Below, piece after piece: positions 41,969-50,471 of a stretch of 64,000 bases of DNA. The stretch comes from Saccharopolyspora elongata (lineage in GTDB: Bacteria > Actinomycetota > Actinomycetes > Mycobacteriales > Pseudonocardiaceae): assembly GCF_004348985.1 (NCBI RefSeq), contig NZ_SMKW01000027.1, positions 53,836 to 117,835 of the forward strand, read 5' to 3'. A program made the position numbers and the translations under genes. How positions within the stretch are numbered: the first letter of the stretch is position 1; each line of letters starts with the position of its first letter. The notes under the pieces were generated by a model that was given only the letters and a program-made list of their open reading frames with translations, had not been told where the DNA came from and ran no database searches.

Positions 41969-42104
41969 CCACCGGCTGCTGGCCACCGCCGCCCGACTCG
42001 CCCGCACCGGCCGCAGACTCATCCTCCGCTACGCCCGCACCTGGCCCTGGACACCCCTACTCACCAGCGCATTCACCCGACTCCACGCGCTCGACCACCC
42101 CTGA
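41969..42104 (+). pseudogene. Possible C-terminal fragment of a DDE transposase
   Basis: The frame reads RHRLLATAARLARTGRRLILRYARTWPWTPLLTSAFTRLHALDHP and stops at 42104. The pattern of a basic strand followed by W-P-W and a hydrophobic helix resembles the end of IS1380-type transposases as I remember them. Upstream it runs into the tRNA fragment, so the rest of the gene is missing. About 330 bases after it hold no gene. Confidence 0.4.
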
Positions 42105-42436
42105 GACACCACCACAGCCCGAGTTCCGACGATCAAGGACCACAGTGGAAGCACCAGCGGACACGGCCAGGCTGGAGACTACCCCTGCCCACAACCCGGG
42201 ACCGCACCCACACACTCAAATCCAAGATCATCAAACACCGACGTGAAAGGCCGAGGTATAGCTTCGTTCTCGCTCGTCGCCCGCGCGGATAGGTTCCGGG
42301 TCCGCTGGCCCGGCGTGTGTCTCACGAGCCCGGACTCCGCCGTTCGTGCGAATGATCACCAACCGGCCGTGCACCCTTTCTCGACGTGCCTAGGGTGTGC
42401 CTTGACCTGGAGACGAGCCGAGGACGGAGCTTGTTG
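42105..42436. other. Gene-free stretch before the T7SS-type locus
   Basis: About 330 bases. The first half probably belongs to the transposase remnant's element; the second half should hold the promoter of the WXG-like gene. No hairpin or RNA gene was recognised. Confidence 0.4.
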
Positions 42437-42760
42437 GTGGACGGCTTTCGCGTCGACCTGACCGCCTTAACCCACGCGTCGGAAGGCGTGCGCGACACGA
42501 TCAACGCGATGAACCGGCGCAAGGTCAGCGACATCGACAGCCCAGCGGACGCCTTCGGCCACGACCGGCTCGCGACGACCGTCGCGGACTTCTGCGACCG
42601 CTGGAACGAAGGCGTCAGCAACCTGACCGAGGACGCCAAAGAGATCTCCGGGCGACTCGACCACTGCGTCCAGGCCTACCGGCACACCGACGAAGCCGCC
42701 CGGGCACACTTCGAGGGCATCCTGCAGCGCGCTGGCGGCGACGACCCGGCGGCCCAGTAG
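42437..42760 (+). CDS. WXG100-like small helical protein
   Basis: A 107-residue helical protein: VDGFRVDLTALTHASEGVRDTINAMNRRKVSDIDSPADAFGHDRLATTVADFCDRWNEGVSNLTEDAKEISGRLDHCVQAYRHTDEAARAHF. The W-x-G-type turn is DRWNEGVSN, with heptad helices on both sides and a Y-x-x-x-D-like tail (YRHTDEA), as in small type VII secretion partners. Start choice lies between TTG 42431, TTG 42434 and GTG 42437. It overlaps the next gene by one base and so is probably its co-secreted chaperone. Confidence 0.75.
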   Translation: MDGFRVDLTALTHASEGVRDTINAMNRRKVSDIDSPADAFGHDRLATTVADFCDRWNEGVSNLTEDAKEISGRLDHCVQAYRHTDEAARAHFEGILQRAGGDDPAAQ

Positions 42761-43923
42761 TGGCAGCCGAACTCGGAACCACCACCGACCCCAAAGCCCT
42801 AGTTCCCGGCTTTCCGGACGCAGTCGGCGAAACCGCCGCTGCAATGAAGGCGTACGGCGACAGCCTGCACGAGGCCGGCGACGGCCTCAAACGCATCGAC
42901 AGCTCCGAAGGCTGGGAAGGCGAGGCAGCCGAGCAGTTCCGGTCAGCGTTCGACGGTGAACCAACGAAGTGGCTCGAAGCCGGAGACTGCTTTCACCAAG
43001 CTGCCCAGGCGTTGGAACGCTACAGCGGAACCCTGGCATGGGCACAAGAGCAAGCCAGAGAAGCGATCACACTGTGGGATGCCGGCGAGGCCCAAACCAA
43101 CTACGCCAAGAAACAGCACGACCGCGCGGTCTCCCAGGCCGAGCAACAAGCGCCCCCGGGTTCCGGCCCCGTCAACATCCCCTTCCAAGACCCCGGCGAA
43201 GCCAAACGGCAGCAGGCACGCGACATCCTCAACAGCGCTCGCAACCAGCTCGCGGTTGCGGCCGAGCAAGCCGCCGACGTCGTCGGTAGCGCACGCGACA
43301 AGGCCCCTGAACGAAGCTGGCTGGCACAAGCCGGGGAGGTCATTGGCGACGCCGCCGGCGCCGCGGTCAATGCCGTTGCCTCGTTCGGCAACGCCGCGCT
43401 CAACCACCCCGAAATGGTCCTCGGCGTCGTCGGCGGTGCCGCGCTCACGGCTGTCAGCGCCGCCGGGGAGACCGCCGGTGTCGCACTCGACGCCACCGGT
43501 GTCGGCGCGGTCGCCGGAGTCCCGCTCGGCGCCGTCTCCACCGCTGGAATCGCAACCGGCGTGGGAATGATCGGGGTCGCCATGGCCGGCTTGGGCGCCG
43601 AAGCGGCAGGCAACGACTACACCGAAGTCATCGACACCGACGAAGCAGACGCGGCGGCGGAAGAAGCAACGCAGGACCCGGCAGAGCTGTCGCCGTCAGA
43701 TCGACGTTCCGTCGAGTCATACGAACGACTCATCAAGGAACACGAAGACAAGCTGGACGCCTACAAGCGCGATCCGGAAGCCTACGACAACAAAGGTATT
43801 CTCAAGAACGCCCCGAACGACGAGGTCCGCCAGCGGATCATCGACGGCCGTGTCAGGCATCTGGAGAAAGAGCTCCAGACATTTCGGGAGAACATCGACA
43901 AGATCTACAAGGGTGCACGATGA
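42760..43923 (+). CDS. T7SS-type polymorphic toxin
   Basis: A 387-residue protein in three parts. Residues 1-115 are a secretion-signal domain of the WXG fold (DPKALVPGFPDAVGETAAAMKAYGDSLHEAGDGLKRID, SEGWEGEAAEQFRSAF, WLEAGDCFHQAAQALERYSGTLAWAQEQA). Residues about 200-285 are Ala/Gly-rich and hydrophobic. Residues about 315-387 are a charged helical C-terminal domain (SYERLIKEHEDKLDAYKRDPEAYDNKGILKNAPNDEVRQRIIDGRVRHLEKEL), which I associate with the polymorphic toxin type 28 (Ntox28) domain, from memory. The following small gene overlaps by four bases, as immunity genes do. The cellular target is not known from sequence. Confidence 0.75.
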   Translation: MAAELGTTTDPKALVPGFPDAVGETAAAMKAYGDSLHEAGDGLKRIDSSEGWEGEAAEQFRSAFDGEPTKWLEAGDCFHQAAQALERYSGTLAWAQEQAREAITLWDAGEAQTNYAKKQHDRAVSQAEQQAPPGSGPVNIPFQDPGEAKRQQARDILNSARNQLAVAAEQAADVVGSARDKAPERSWLAQAGEVIGDAAGAAVNAVASFGNAALNHPEMVLGVVGGAALTAVSAAGETAGVALDATGVGAVAGVPLGAVSTAGIATGVGMIGVAMAGLGAEAAGNDYTEVIDTDEADAAAEEATQDPAELSPSDRRSVESYERLIKEHEDKLDAYKRDPEAYDNKGILKNAPNDEVRQRIIDGRVRHLEKELQTFRENIDKIYKGAR

Positions 43924-44225
43924 GCGACGACGAGTCCGTGGTGTCGGTCGAGGTCCTACGCCAGGTGCTCAACCAGGCACTGGACAGCCTACAACGACAG
44001 GTGGGCGAGACCGTCGAACTCGACAAGGACTACTTCTGGTCGATCCCGCCGGAAGCGACCTACGACATCTACACCCAGCCGGACCCGGAACAGCTGACCG
44101 TGGGCCAACTCTCCGAGTCCTGGAACAACCTCACGCAGCTGCTCTCTCGCGGAGAACCGGTTCCGCCCTACGCCCTAGTGTGGATCTCCGATGTTCTCAA
44201 AGCTCTGGGGCATCAGGCCCGTTGA
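43920..44225 (+). CDS. Probable immunity protein of the toxin
   Basis: A 101-residue acidic protein (MSDDESVVSVEVLRQVLNQALDSLQRQVGETVELDKDYFWSIPPEATYDIY and on to VWISDVLKALGHQAR). Its ATG overlaps the toxin stop (ATGA). Small size, acidic charge, cytoplasmic nature and position directly after a toxin's C-terminal domain are what immunity proteins show. I have no independent family assignment. Confidence 0.65.
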   Translation: MSDDESVVSVEVLRQVLNQALDSLQRQVGETVELDKDYFWSIPPEATYDIYTQPDPEQLTVGQLSESWNNLTQLLSRGEPVPPYALVWISDVLKALGHQAR

Positions 44226-44307
44226 CGGTCTCGGTGCGTTCGATTCGAGCGCGCAGCCACTCCGATAGTTCCTCGAAAGCTGCGCCTCTCGTAGGGTCCC
44301 TACGTTA
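44197..44307 (-). pseudogene. Possible C-terminal gene fragment beside the array trailer
   Basis: On the minus strand a frame ends FEELSEWLRARIERTETVNGPDAPEL with a stop at 44197-44199. It looks like the real end of an acidic helical protein rather than noise, but nothing coherent continues upstream, where the trailer end of the CRISPR array begins. It overlaps the immunity gene's 3' end. Low confidence. Confidence 0.25.
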
Positions 44308-44374
44308 CCGAGCCGCCCTGCTCACCCGGCCAACACCACGGCTGGGAGGCAGGCACGTACGTCGGAGCACCGGC

Positions 44375-45686
44375 GGAACGATCCCCGCACTCGTGAGGTC
44401 GGCTTGCGGGCATCCGCATGGTCGTTGCTCTGGTCGGAACAATCCCCGCATGCGTGGGGCCGACTGGACAGGAGCTGGGTACCGGCGGACTCGGCGGGGA
44501 ACCATCCCCGTGTGCACGGGGCCGACGCGCCGAAGAGGTCCGCTCCGGCGCCTCCGACGAACCATCCCCGTGTGCACGGGGCCGACTCATCCGACAGCGC
44601 CCACGCCACCGACACCGACGAACAATCCCCCGCGTGCGCGGGGCCGACAACACCCGTGAGCCCTCGTCACTGATCTTTCCGGAACCATCCCCGCGTGCGC
44701 GGGGCCGACGCAGCTATACCTGGCGCGGCTAGATCGTGCCGGGAACCATCCCCGCGTGCGCGGGGCAGACTTACGGATCGCCGCCTGGCAGCTGACCGAG
44801 GCAGAACCATCCCCGCGTGCGCACGGGCCGACGGGATCTTGCAGGCCACGAGTAGGTGATCGAGGGAACCATCCCCGCGTGCGCGGGGCCGACAAGCCCT
44901 GGCCAAGTCGGTCGGCGTCCTGCGCAGAACCATCCCCGCGTGCGCGGGGCCGACGCGTAACCAGGCGACATGTCGTTCTCACTCCCGGAACCATCCCCGC
45001 GTGCGCGGGGCCGACCTGGTGGTGGTCTTGCCGGTCCCCGGTTTCAAGGAACCATCCCCGCGCGCGCGGGGCCGACTGGATATCCCACTGCCGCACGTCG
45101 TCGACCAGGGAACCATCCCCGCGTGCGCGGGGCCGACGTCGCGCAAACTGTTTCTAGGGTCGCAGTCCACGAACCATCCCCGCGTGCGCGGGGCCGACGT
45201 GGTGCCGTCCGGCTCGCCGAGCTGCAGATGGGAACCATCCCCGCGTGCGCGGGGCCGACGACGACGCGACCGTGGCGGCTGCACTGGCCGAGGAACCATC
45301 CCCGCGTGCGCGGGGCCGACCACCCCAGAATCCCGATGGAGGCGGTCGCGTCGGAACCATCCCCGCGTGCGCGGGGCCGACGCCCAGTTCGACGCTCGAT
45401 GCAGCTGCCAGGAGAACCATCCCCGCGTGCGCGGGGCCGACTCTGCGCTGGCCGCGATCGTGACCATGAACGTGGAACCATCCCCGCGTGCGCGGGGCCG
45501 ACCACCAGACGATCTACCAGGCGATTCTTGATCTGGAACCATCCCCGCGTGCGCGGGGCCGACGCTGGAGGAGACGGCCAGACGGATGGGCTACCAGGAA
45601 CCATCCCCGCGTGCGCGGGGCCGACTTTGAGGCGGTGAACCGCAGCTCTTCCTTCAGGGAACCATCCCCGCGTGCGCGGGGCCGAC
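44375..45686 (-). CRISPR. CRISPR array 1, type I-E, 22 repeats
   Basis: Twenty-two repeats of about 29 bases with 31-33-base spacers (period 60-62). Read on the minus strand the repeat starts GTCGGCCC, has the palindromic core CCCCGCGCACGCGGGG and ends ATGGTTCC, a standard actinobacterial type I-E repeat. The right-hand repeats next to cas2 are nearly identical, while the leftmost seven or eight drift (for example 44375 with CACTCGTGAG, 44498 with GTGTGCACGG, one-base insertions at 44619 and 44803). The leader end is therefore on the right and transcription runs leftward. Repeat starts include 44375, 44436, 44498, 44558, 44619, 44681 and 44742, continuing to 45658. Confidence 0.97.
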
Positions 45687-45709
45687 ACTTGTTGACCAGC
45701 GACGTTAGC
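45687..45709 (-). promoter_or_regulatory. Leader-proximal motif of array 1, overlapping the cas2 stop
   Basis: Immediately before the first repeat (minus strand) stands GCTAACGTCGCTGGTCAACAAGT, shown here in part as CGCTGGTCAACAAGT at 45687-45701. The same block, with GCTAA and CGCTGGTCAACGAGC, precedes the first repeat of array 2. The TAA is the cas2 stop codon, so the leader core begins inside cas2. It probably guides spacer integration. Confidence 0.7.
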
Positions 45710-45983
45710 GGCGGGAGCGGGCGGAGAGAATGAGTCCGTCGTAGTCAACAGGGCGCCATCTGTCACGTCCGGCGGTTCGTACAGTCCAGCCTTGTTCGTT
45801 GTTCGCGGGTTCGACGAGAACGGCTTGGCCGTCTCCGATACGGGTCGCGAGTAGCTCCCAGAGGCGATCACGGATGCGTCGGCTGGGGTTACCGACGAAG
45901 ACGCCGACGTTGACTTCGACCATCCATCGGGTGAGGTGTCCGCGTAGTCCTTCAGGTGCGGCGATGAGGACAATGACGGTCAT
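45705..45983 (-). CDS. cas2: CRISPR-associated endoribonuclease-like Cas2 (type I-E)
   Basis: A 92-residue Cas2 of the type I-E (CasX2/ygbF) kind: MTVIVLIAAPEGLRGHLTRWMVEVNVGVFVGNPSRRIRDRLWELLATRIGDGQAVLVEPANNEQGWTVRTAGRDRW. It forms the Cas1-Cas2 integrase that adds spacers. ATG 45983 overlaps the cas1 stop (ATGA). Its stop lies only 19 bases from the first CRISPR repeat, within the conserved leader core. Confidence 0.95.
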   Translation of the reverse strand: MTVIVLIAAPEGLRGHLTRWMVEVNVGVFVGNPSRRIRDRLWELLATRIGDGQAVLVEPANNEQGWTVRTAGRDRWRPVDYDGLILSARSRR

Positions 45984-47011
45984 CTCTGCTCCGGTGCCGC
46001 GCTCGGTTCGTCGAACTCGGGGCCGATGACGGTGATGTGTTGTTCTCCCATCTCTGGCTGTGTCGTTGGGCACTGGGGTTGGTCGGTGGGGTCGGCGTAG
46101 TTCACGCCGCCTGGTACCTGGCCGAGTCGTTCGTCCCAGAGCTCGTTGACCTCTGGTTCGGTGTCATCGACCTCGCCGCGTCCGAGGAGTGTCTTGATGT
46201 CTCGCACGATCCGGACTATCAGGCGGCCTTGAGTGATGCGGTCCCGAAGGCCCACGCGTGCGTCGCGTTCGTCGGTGACGCCGCGGGCGGCGAGGTCGAA
46301 GGCGAGAGGGATGGTGTAGTCGGCTTTGTAGAGGTCGGCGATGTCCATGACGAACGACGTGGCGGCGCCGGTATGGACGAATCCAAGCCCAGGGCTCGCA
46401 CCGAGTCCTGTGATCACAGCGTGGCAGACGCCGTATAGCGCGGCGTTGGCTGCGGAGAGGAGCCGGTTGAGGTCGTCGCCAGCGGCGAAGGCGTCGCCAG
46501 GTTGGTACTCGCGGCCGCTCCAGGTGACGCCGGTTCGACGGGCGTGGTCTCGGTAGAGCTGGCGTATCCGGGCTCCTTCACGGCCGCGGAGCTGCTGCAT
46601 GGTGAGGGCGGAGACGTCTTCGCCGGGAAACCGCATGCCGTACATGGCTCGGGCGACAGCGAGCCGTTCCTTGGGTCGGCTGACAAGCCACGCTTGGCGC
46701 TGCAGGAGTGCGGTTCCACGGCTGGGGCCGATGCCGGCGGCGTACATGCGGACGCCTTGTTCACCGACCCAGCAGACCGCGGTACCGGAGTCGGCGAGGA
46801 GCCGGATGGCGCCGTGGGTAACGCGGGTGCCGGGGCCGAGCAGCATCACAGCAATCATCGCCGCCGGGACGCGCACGGTCTCGCGCTTGTTGATGACCAC
46901 GATCGCGTTCTCGTCGCGGTCGAGATGGCTTCGTTCGACGTAGACGCTGGAGACCCGGTCGACGAGGCGGTGCAGGTCGTGAGGGTCTGCCTTCCACCAG
47001 ATGTCGGCCAT
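45980..47011 (-). CDS. cas1: CRISPR-associated endonuclease Cas1 (type I-E)
   Basis: A 343-residue Cas1. The N-terminal beta domain (SSVYVERSHLDRDENAIVVINKRETVRVPAAMIAVMLLGPGTRVTHGAIRLLADSGTAVCWVGEQG) precedes the helical catalytic domain with the metal-binding residues in ALYGVCHAVITGLGASPGLGFVHTG (His) and SFVMDIADLYKADYTIPLAFDLA (Asp). A C-terminal tail of about 70 residues (GRGEVDDTEPEVNELWDERLG to PSAAPEQR) is longer than in E. coli Cas1. ATG 47011 lies two bases after the cas6e stop. Confidence 0.95.
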   Translation of the reverse strand: MADIWWKADPHDLHRLVDRVSSVYVERSHLDRDENAIVVINKRETVRVPAAMIAVMLLGPGTRVTHGAIRLLADSGTAVCWVGEQGVRMYAAGIGPSRGTALLQRQAWLVSRPKERLAVARAMYGMRFPGEDVSALTMQQLRGREGARIRQLYRDHARRTGVTWSGREYQPGDAFAAGDDLNRLLSAANAALYGVCHAVITGLGASPGLGFVHTGAATSFVMDIADLYKADYTIPLAFDLAARGVTDERDARVGLRDRITQGRLIVRIVRDIKTLLGRGEVDDTEPEVNELWDERLGQVPGGVNYADPTDQPQCPTTQPEMGEQHITVIGPEFDEPSAAPEQR

Positions 47012-47013
47012 GA

Positions 47014-47795
47014 CTACGGGTTTCCCTCCTGCGGATGCTGGCCGGGTAGTGGCGCGAGGGTGAGGAGTCCGCAGCCGTAGGCCTTGGCGGGGCCGATGCC
47101 GGCAAGAAGGTGCTGGGTGAGCAGCTGGGGGTCGGTGACGCGGAGGTGCCCTTCGAAAGTGGCGGTGTGCAGGACGACGGGTGGTTTGCCGCGATTCTTG
47201 CTGAAGGAATGCCGGTTTCGGGCAGTAATCCGGACTTCCCTCGCAGGCCCGGCATCGCGGTCGGGTTGAGTGGTGGGGGTGAGTCCGGGGGGGTGTCGGT
47301 GTGGGACTCGGGGATCTCGAAGCCCCATCGGCTGGTGCGGACGAGGAACCAGTCGAGCTGCGCGGCGGCGGTGCGGTGCCCGATACGGAACGAGCGGGTG
47401 TTGCCATCTGCGGCGCGTTCGGCTTGGCGTGGGGTGGTTTTGGTGGGCGTGGAAGTGTTCTGGACGGGGTTCGCGGTGAGGCGGAAGGCGAATTCCCGGC
47501 CGCTGGCGATGCGGGCGAGTAGTGGGGTGTAGTCGGCGACGGCGGCGTGCTCGCCGTCGGCGTCGGGCCAGCCGGCTTGTTCGATGAGGTGGGTCCAGTC
47601 GGGTTTGCTGTGGGTGAGGACGAACAGCATGGGCCTGCGGGGGTTGTCGGTGTCCAGGCGCCACAGGGTGCGTTCGCCGGTGGGGTTGTCGGCGATGCCG
47701 CCGAGGACGGCGCCGTGGAGCTTGCGGGGGCTGGCCAGCAGAGGCCGGCTGGCAGCGCGGAGCGGGTTGATGCGGATGCGAGACAAAAAGGTCAT
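47014..47795 (-). pseudogene. cas6e: Cas6e crRNA endonuclease, interrupted by a 1-nt frameshift
   Basis: Cas6e (CasE/Cse3) cuts the repeat hairpin to make crRNAs. The N-terminal frame (MTFLSRIRINPLRAASRPLLASPRKLHGAVLGGI, FRLTANPVQNTST, LDWFLVRTSRWGFEIPESHTDTPP) is followed by the C-terminal part in another frame (ARNRHSFSKNRGKPPVVLHTATFEGHLRVTDPQLLTQHLLAGIGPAKAYGCGLLTLAP, stop 47014). The His of LHGAV and the Gly-rich loop GIGPAKAYGCGLL are present. The frame changes at seven G on the given strand (47287-47293). One added base restores 260 codons plus stop. Either the gene is truly broken or the run is miscounted. Confidence 0.88.
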
Positions 47796-47797
47796 GA

Positions 47798-48607
47798 TCA
47801 CCAGCCCAGTAGGGCGAACGGGTCGTGGCCGCTGTCGCCCGGGTCGTTGCGGTCAGCGGCGGAGTCCGGGGCAGGCAGTCCGGTGGGGACGGTCAGCCAG
47901 ATGTGGCGGATCCGGCGGCTGGTGAACGCGCGCCGGTGTGGGTCGAAGGAGCGCGGGACGTCGTTGACGAGGTCCTCGCCCTGGTCGGGGTCTTCCAGCG
48001 TGGCCGACAGGTCGACCCAGTGCCGGGCTTGGGATCGCTGGCCGTAGGCACGGCGGGTCCTGTCAGTGACCTGCCAGCGTTCGGCCGCGAGGACATCGTG
48101 GAGGGTGCCTTCGCGGAGGCCGAGGGAGATCGGTTGTGTCGGCACGCAGGACCTTCTGCCCAAGGCCAGGGGGAACGCCGGGTGCCGTACCGCCTCGTCG
48201 AGGGTCTCCAGCAGGGCGCGAGATCCGGCGACGGCGGCGAGGAACACGGCGTCCTGCAGGTAGAAGCGGGTGGTGACGTGGGTGTGTTTGGCCGGTGAGG
48301 TCAGCTTCTGCACGCCTTTGCTGGACACCCCGGCCTGCGGCAACGCGCGCCCGCGGTAGTCGCTGACGGTGTGGTAGTCACGCAGCAGCGTGCCGGGCTG
48401 GTCGACCCGCACTCCCAGGCGTAGGTCGACGAGGTCGTTGACGGGTTCTTCGCGGGCGCGGCCGCTGGCGGCGGCCAACAGGCCGATGACTCCGGATTTG
48501 GTGGGCTCGGGGCGGGTATCGCGCCGGTTGAAGGAACTGCGGTCGCCCCAGGACTGCAGCGGCCCGGCCAGGCGCAGCAGCAGTACCGCATCATCAGGGC
48601 CGGGCAT
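47798..48607 (-). CDS. cas5: Cascade subunit Cas5 (type I-E)
   Basis: A 269-residue Cas5e (CasD), which holds the 5' handle of the crRNA. The N-terminus LLLRLAGPLQSWGDRSSFNRRDTRPEPTKSGVIGLLAAASG is diagnostic, followed by RVDQPGTLLRDYHTVSDYRG and VTTRFYLQDAVFLAAVAG. The start ATG at 48607 overlaps the cas7 stop by one base (TGATG); its stop is directly followed by the cas6e start. The family residue K in PTKSG is present. Confidence 0.95.
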   Translation of the reverse strand: MPGPDDAVLLLRLAGPLQSWGDRSSFNRRDTRPEPTKSGVIGLLAAASGRAREEPVNDLVDLRLGVRVDQPGTLLRDYHTVSDYRGRALPQAGVSSKGVQKLTSPAKHTHVTTRFYLQDAVFLAAVAGSRALLETLDEAVRHPAFPLALGRRSCVPTQPISLGLREGTLHDVLAAERWQVTDRTRRAYGQRSQARHWVDLSATLEDPDQGEDLVNDVPRSFDPHRRAFTSRRIRHIWLTVPTGLPAPDSAADRNDPGDSGHDPFALLGW

Positions 48608-49770
48608 CAGTTGTTCTCCCCGCGCTCTGCCAGGTGTGTGCGGAGGTCGGCGACGAGCTGGGGGAAGGACCGCGGTTGGCCGAAGGCGTCGGTGAGCGCG
48701 GAGGTGGTGGTCTCGTCGTCGGCGTCGAGGGTGCAGCACAGGCCAGTGAAGGCCGGGGTGTCGCCCCAGGTGGAGGTCGCGGTGGTCTGTTCCCGGGCGA
48801 GCCTGCGTGCGGAGGTCGTGGCGATCCCGCCGGCCGCGCGGCTTCCGTTGCCGGTGGTGACGGGGTTTTCGAAGGCGGAGACGAGGTTGACCGGCTGGTC
48901 GTCGCGGACCACGACCGCCACCAGGTGCGGGAGGGTGCGGTGGGCGAAGGAGTTGGTGTATCCCGACGGCATCGAGCGGGCGAAGGAGGACACGAACAAC
49001 TCCACGGCCTGCAGCGCGGTCTCGTGGTCGCCGCCGAGGTTGTCCTGCAGCTGGTGCAGGCCGATGGTGGCGAAGCGGTAGAGCGTGGCGGAGTTGAACC
49101 CGATGGTGCCGATCATCCCAGCGCCGGTTTCTCCTTCGGGGTTCTGGTCGTCGACGGCGGTGTAGTAATCGAACTCCAACTCCGTGGCGTGCGTGGACAC
49201 CGCGTGGGCGACCTGGGTGGCGGCGTCGACCTTGAGGGTCGCAATGTCGGCGACCATGCGCCCGAACAACGCCACGTCCACCGGGTGCCCGGTGCCAAAG
49301 GCATCCTTGACCGGAAGGTCCTTGACCGCCGCGGCCAGCTCGGCGTCATCGAGCGCGGCCAGCTCCTCGGCCCGGTCTGCCACCAGCTTGGCGACCTCCT
49401 CCAGCTGACGGTGCCCATAGAACAGCAGGTAGGCGGTGTCGCCTGCCTTCTTCCCCGCCTTGATCTCCAGTGTCCCGAGGAGCGCTCCCGCCAAACGTGC
49501 CGCCGCTTCCTCTTCGAGCGCAGTGCGGTCCAGCAGCAGATTCGTCAGCTCGGCGGCGATCTTCTTCGTGCGGGTGCCCAGGTCCAGCTCGTCGATGCCC
49601 CGCTCCGCGAATGCCAGGCGGGTCGCGCGCTTCCACGCCTGCGACGACACGCGGGAACGCCGGACCCCACCGAAATACGCCTCCTTCGGGTTCCCTTGGT
49701 CATCGCGGTTGAGGTTCGCCGGGGGCACGGTCTGGAGGATGTGCACGTCGATGTAGCGGCGCTGAGTCAT
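48607..49770 (-). CDS. cas7: Cascade backbone subunit Cas7 (Cse4/CasC)
   Basis: A 387-residue Cas7e, the six-copy backbone that binds the spacer. Signatures: YIDVHILQTVPPANLNRDDQGNPKEAYFGGVRRSRVSSQAWKRATR (residues about 5-50), FGRMVADIATLKVDAATQVAHAVSTHATELEFDYYTAVDD, and GAGMIGTIGFNSATLYRFATIGLHQL. The start ATG 49770 gives MTQRRYIDVHIL. A hairpin of 8 bp (49795-49818) stands in the 85-base gap upstream. Confidence 0.95.
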   Translation of the reverse strand: MTQRRYIDVHILQTVPPANLNRDDQGNPKEAYFGGVRRSRVSSQAWKRATRLAFAERGIDELDLGTRTKKIAAELTNLLLDRTALEEEAAARLAGALLGTLEIKAGKKAGDTAYLLFYGHRQLEEVAKLVADRAEELAALDDAELAAAVKDLPVKDAFGTGHPVDVALFGRMVADIATLKVDAATQVAHAVSTHATELEFDYYTAVDDQNPEGETGAGMIGTIGFNSATLYRFATIGLHQLQDNLGGDHETALQAVELFVSSFARSMPSGYTNSFAHRTLPHLVAVVVRDDQPVNLVSAFENPVTTGNGSRAAGGIATTSARRLAREQTTATSTWGDTPAFTGLCCTLDADDETTTSALTDAFGQPRSFPQLVADLRTHLAERGENN

Positions 49771-49855
49771 CAGTGGTCTCCGTAACTCTGGTTCGGCTGC
49801 GGCGCACCTGCCGCAGCCGTTCGATTCGTATGGCTCGAAAAAAGAAGCGTGCAGA

Positions 49856-50470
49856 TCAGTCCTGTGAGGACCCGGACTCCTCATCGCCTGGTGTCGCTGG
49901 TTTCCACGCGTAGTAGCCCAGACCCCAGCGGCTGCGGGCGCGCAGCCGGGCGTCGGAGTAGTGCCAGTCGCGGATATCGTTCATCAACTGGTCGTAGTCC
50001 ACTGGCTGGCGGACCGTGCGCAGCTGCTCGATCAGCCCCCGCAGCCGGTACAGCAGCGCCGGCACGCTGGTGGCGGTCGCCGCCGCGGCGACCCGCGCAT
50101 CCAGCGCCACCGGGCTGACCTTCTCTTCCTTGCCCCGCAGGACTTTCAAGGCTTTGCCCAGGTTGATCTTGGGACGGTGCATCGGAATGGACTGGGCCTG
50201 CTGGTGCAGTCCGAACAGGGCCAGGGCGGCGTGCTCGGCGGCCTGCTCGACCGAGACGTCGCCGCGCAGCGCGGCCTGTTCGTCGACCGGGCAGGTGTAG
50301 AAGGGCCACAGCGCAGGCACCGACCCGGCGGGGCGGCCGAGGCCTGAGCGCATCGCGGCCAGGTCTTCACCGGGTGGCTGCAATGGCAGTTTCGTGCGGG
50401 GGTCGGACCGCCACGTGCCGTCGGGGTTCACCCGCTGGCTCCAGTAGCGTTTCGGGGTGGTGTTGGTCAT
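49856..50470 (-). CDS. casB: Cascade small subunit Cse2 (CasB, Cas11)
   Basis: A 204-residue all-helical Cse2, the small subunit that helps hold the R-loop. Features: GEDLAAMRSGLGRPAGSVPALWPFYTCPVDEQAALRG, VEQAAEHAALALFGLHQQAQSIPMHRPKINLGKALKVLRG and QLMNDIRDWHYSDARLRARSRWGLGYYAWK. Its start overlaps none of its neighbours, but the cse1 stop lies two bases upstream, so the two are tightly coupled. Confidence 0.93.
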   Translation of the reverse strand: MTNTTPKRYWSQRVNPDGTWRSDPRTKLPLQPPGEDLAAMRSGLGRPAGSVPALWPFYTCPVDEQAALRGDVSVEQAAEHAALALFGLHQQAQSIPMHRPKINLGKALKVLRGKEEKVSPVALDARVAAAATATSVPALLYRLRGLIEQLRTVRQPVDYDQLMNDIRDWHYSDARLRARSRWGLGYYAWKPATPGDEESGSSQD

Positions 50471-50471
50471 C

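Noticed and set aside
41868..42104. Frame containing PPVGFEPTLG
   Set aside because: The first half is the antisense translation of the tRNA 3' fragment, a well-known annotation artefact. Only the later part may be a transposase tail.
44305..45733. Several frames repeating RPRARGDGS or SAPRTRGWF
   Set aside because: Translations of the CRISPR repeats in array 1, not proteins. The same holds for frames over array 2.
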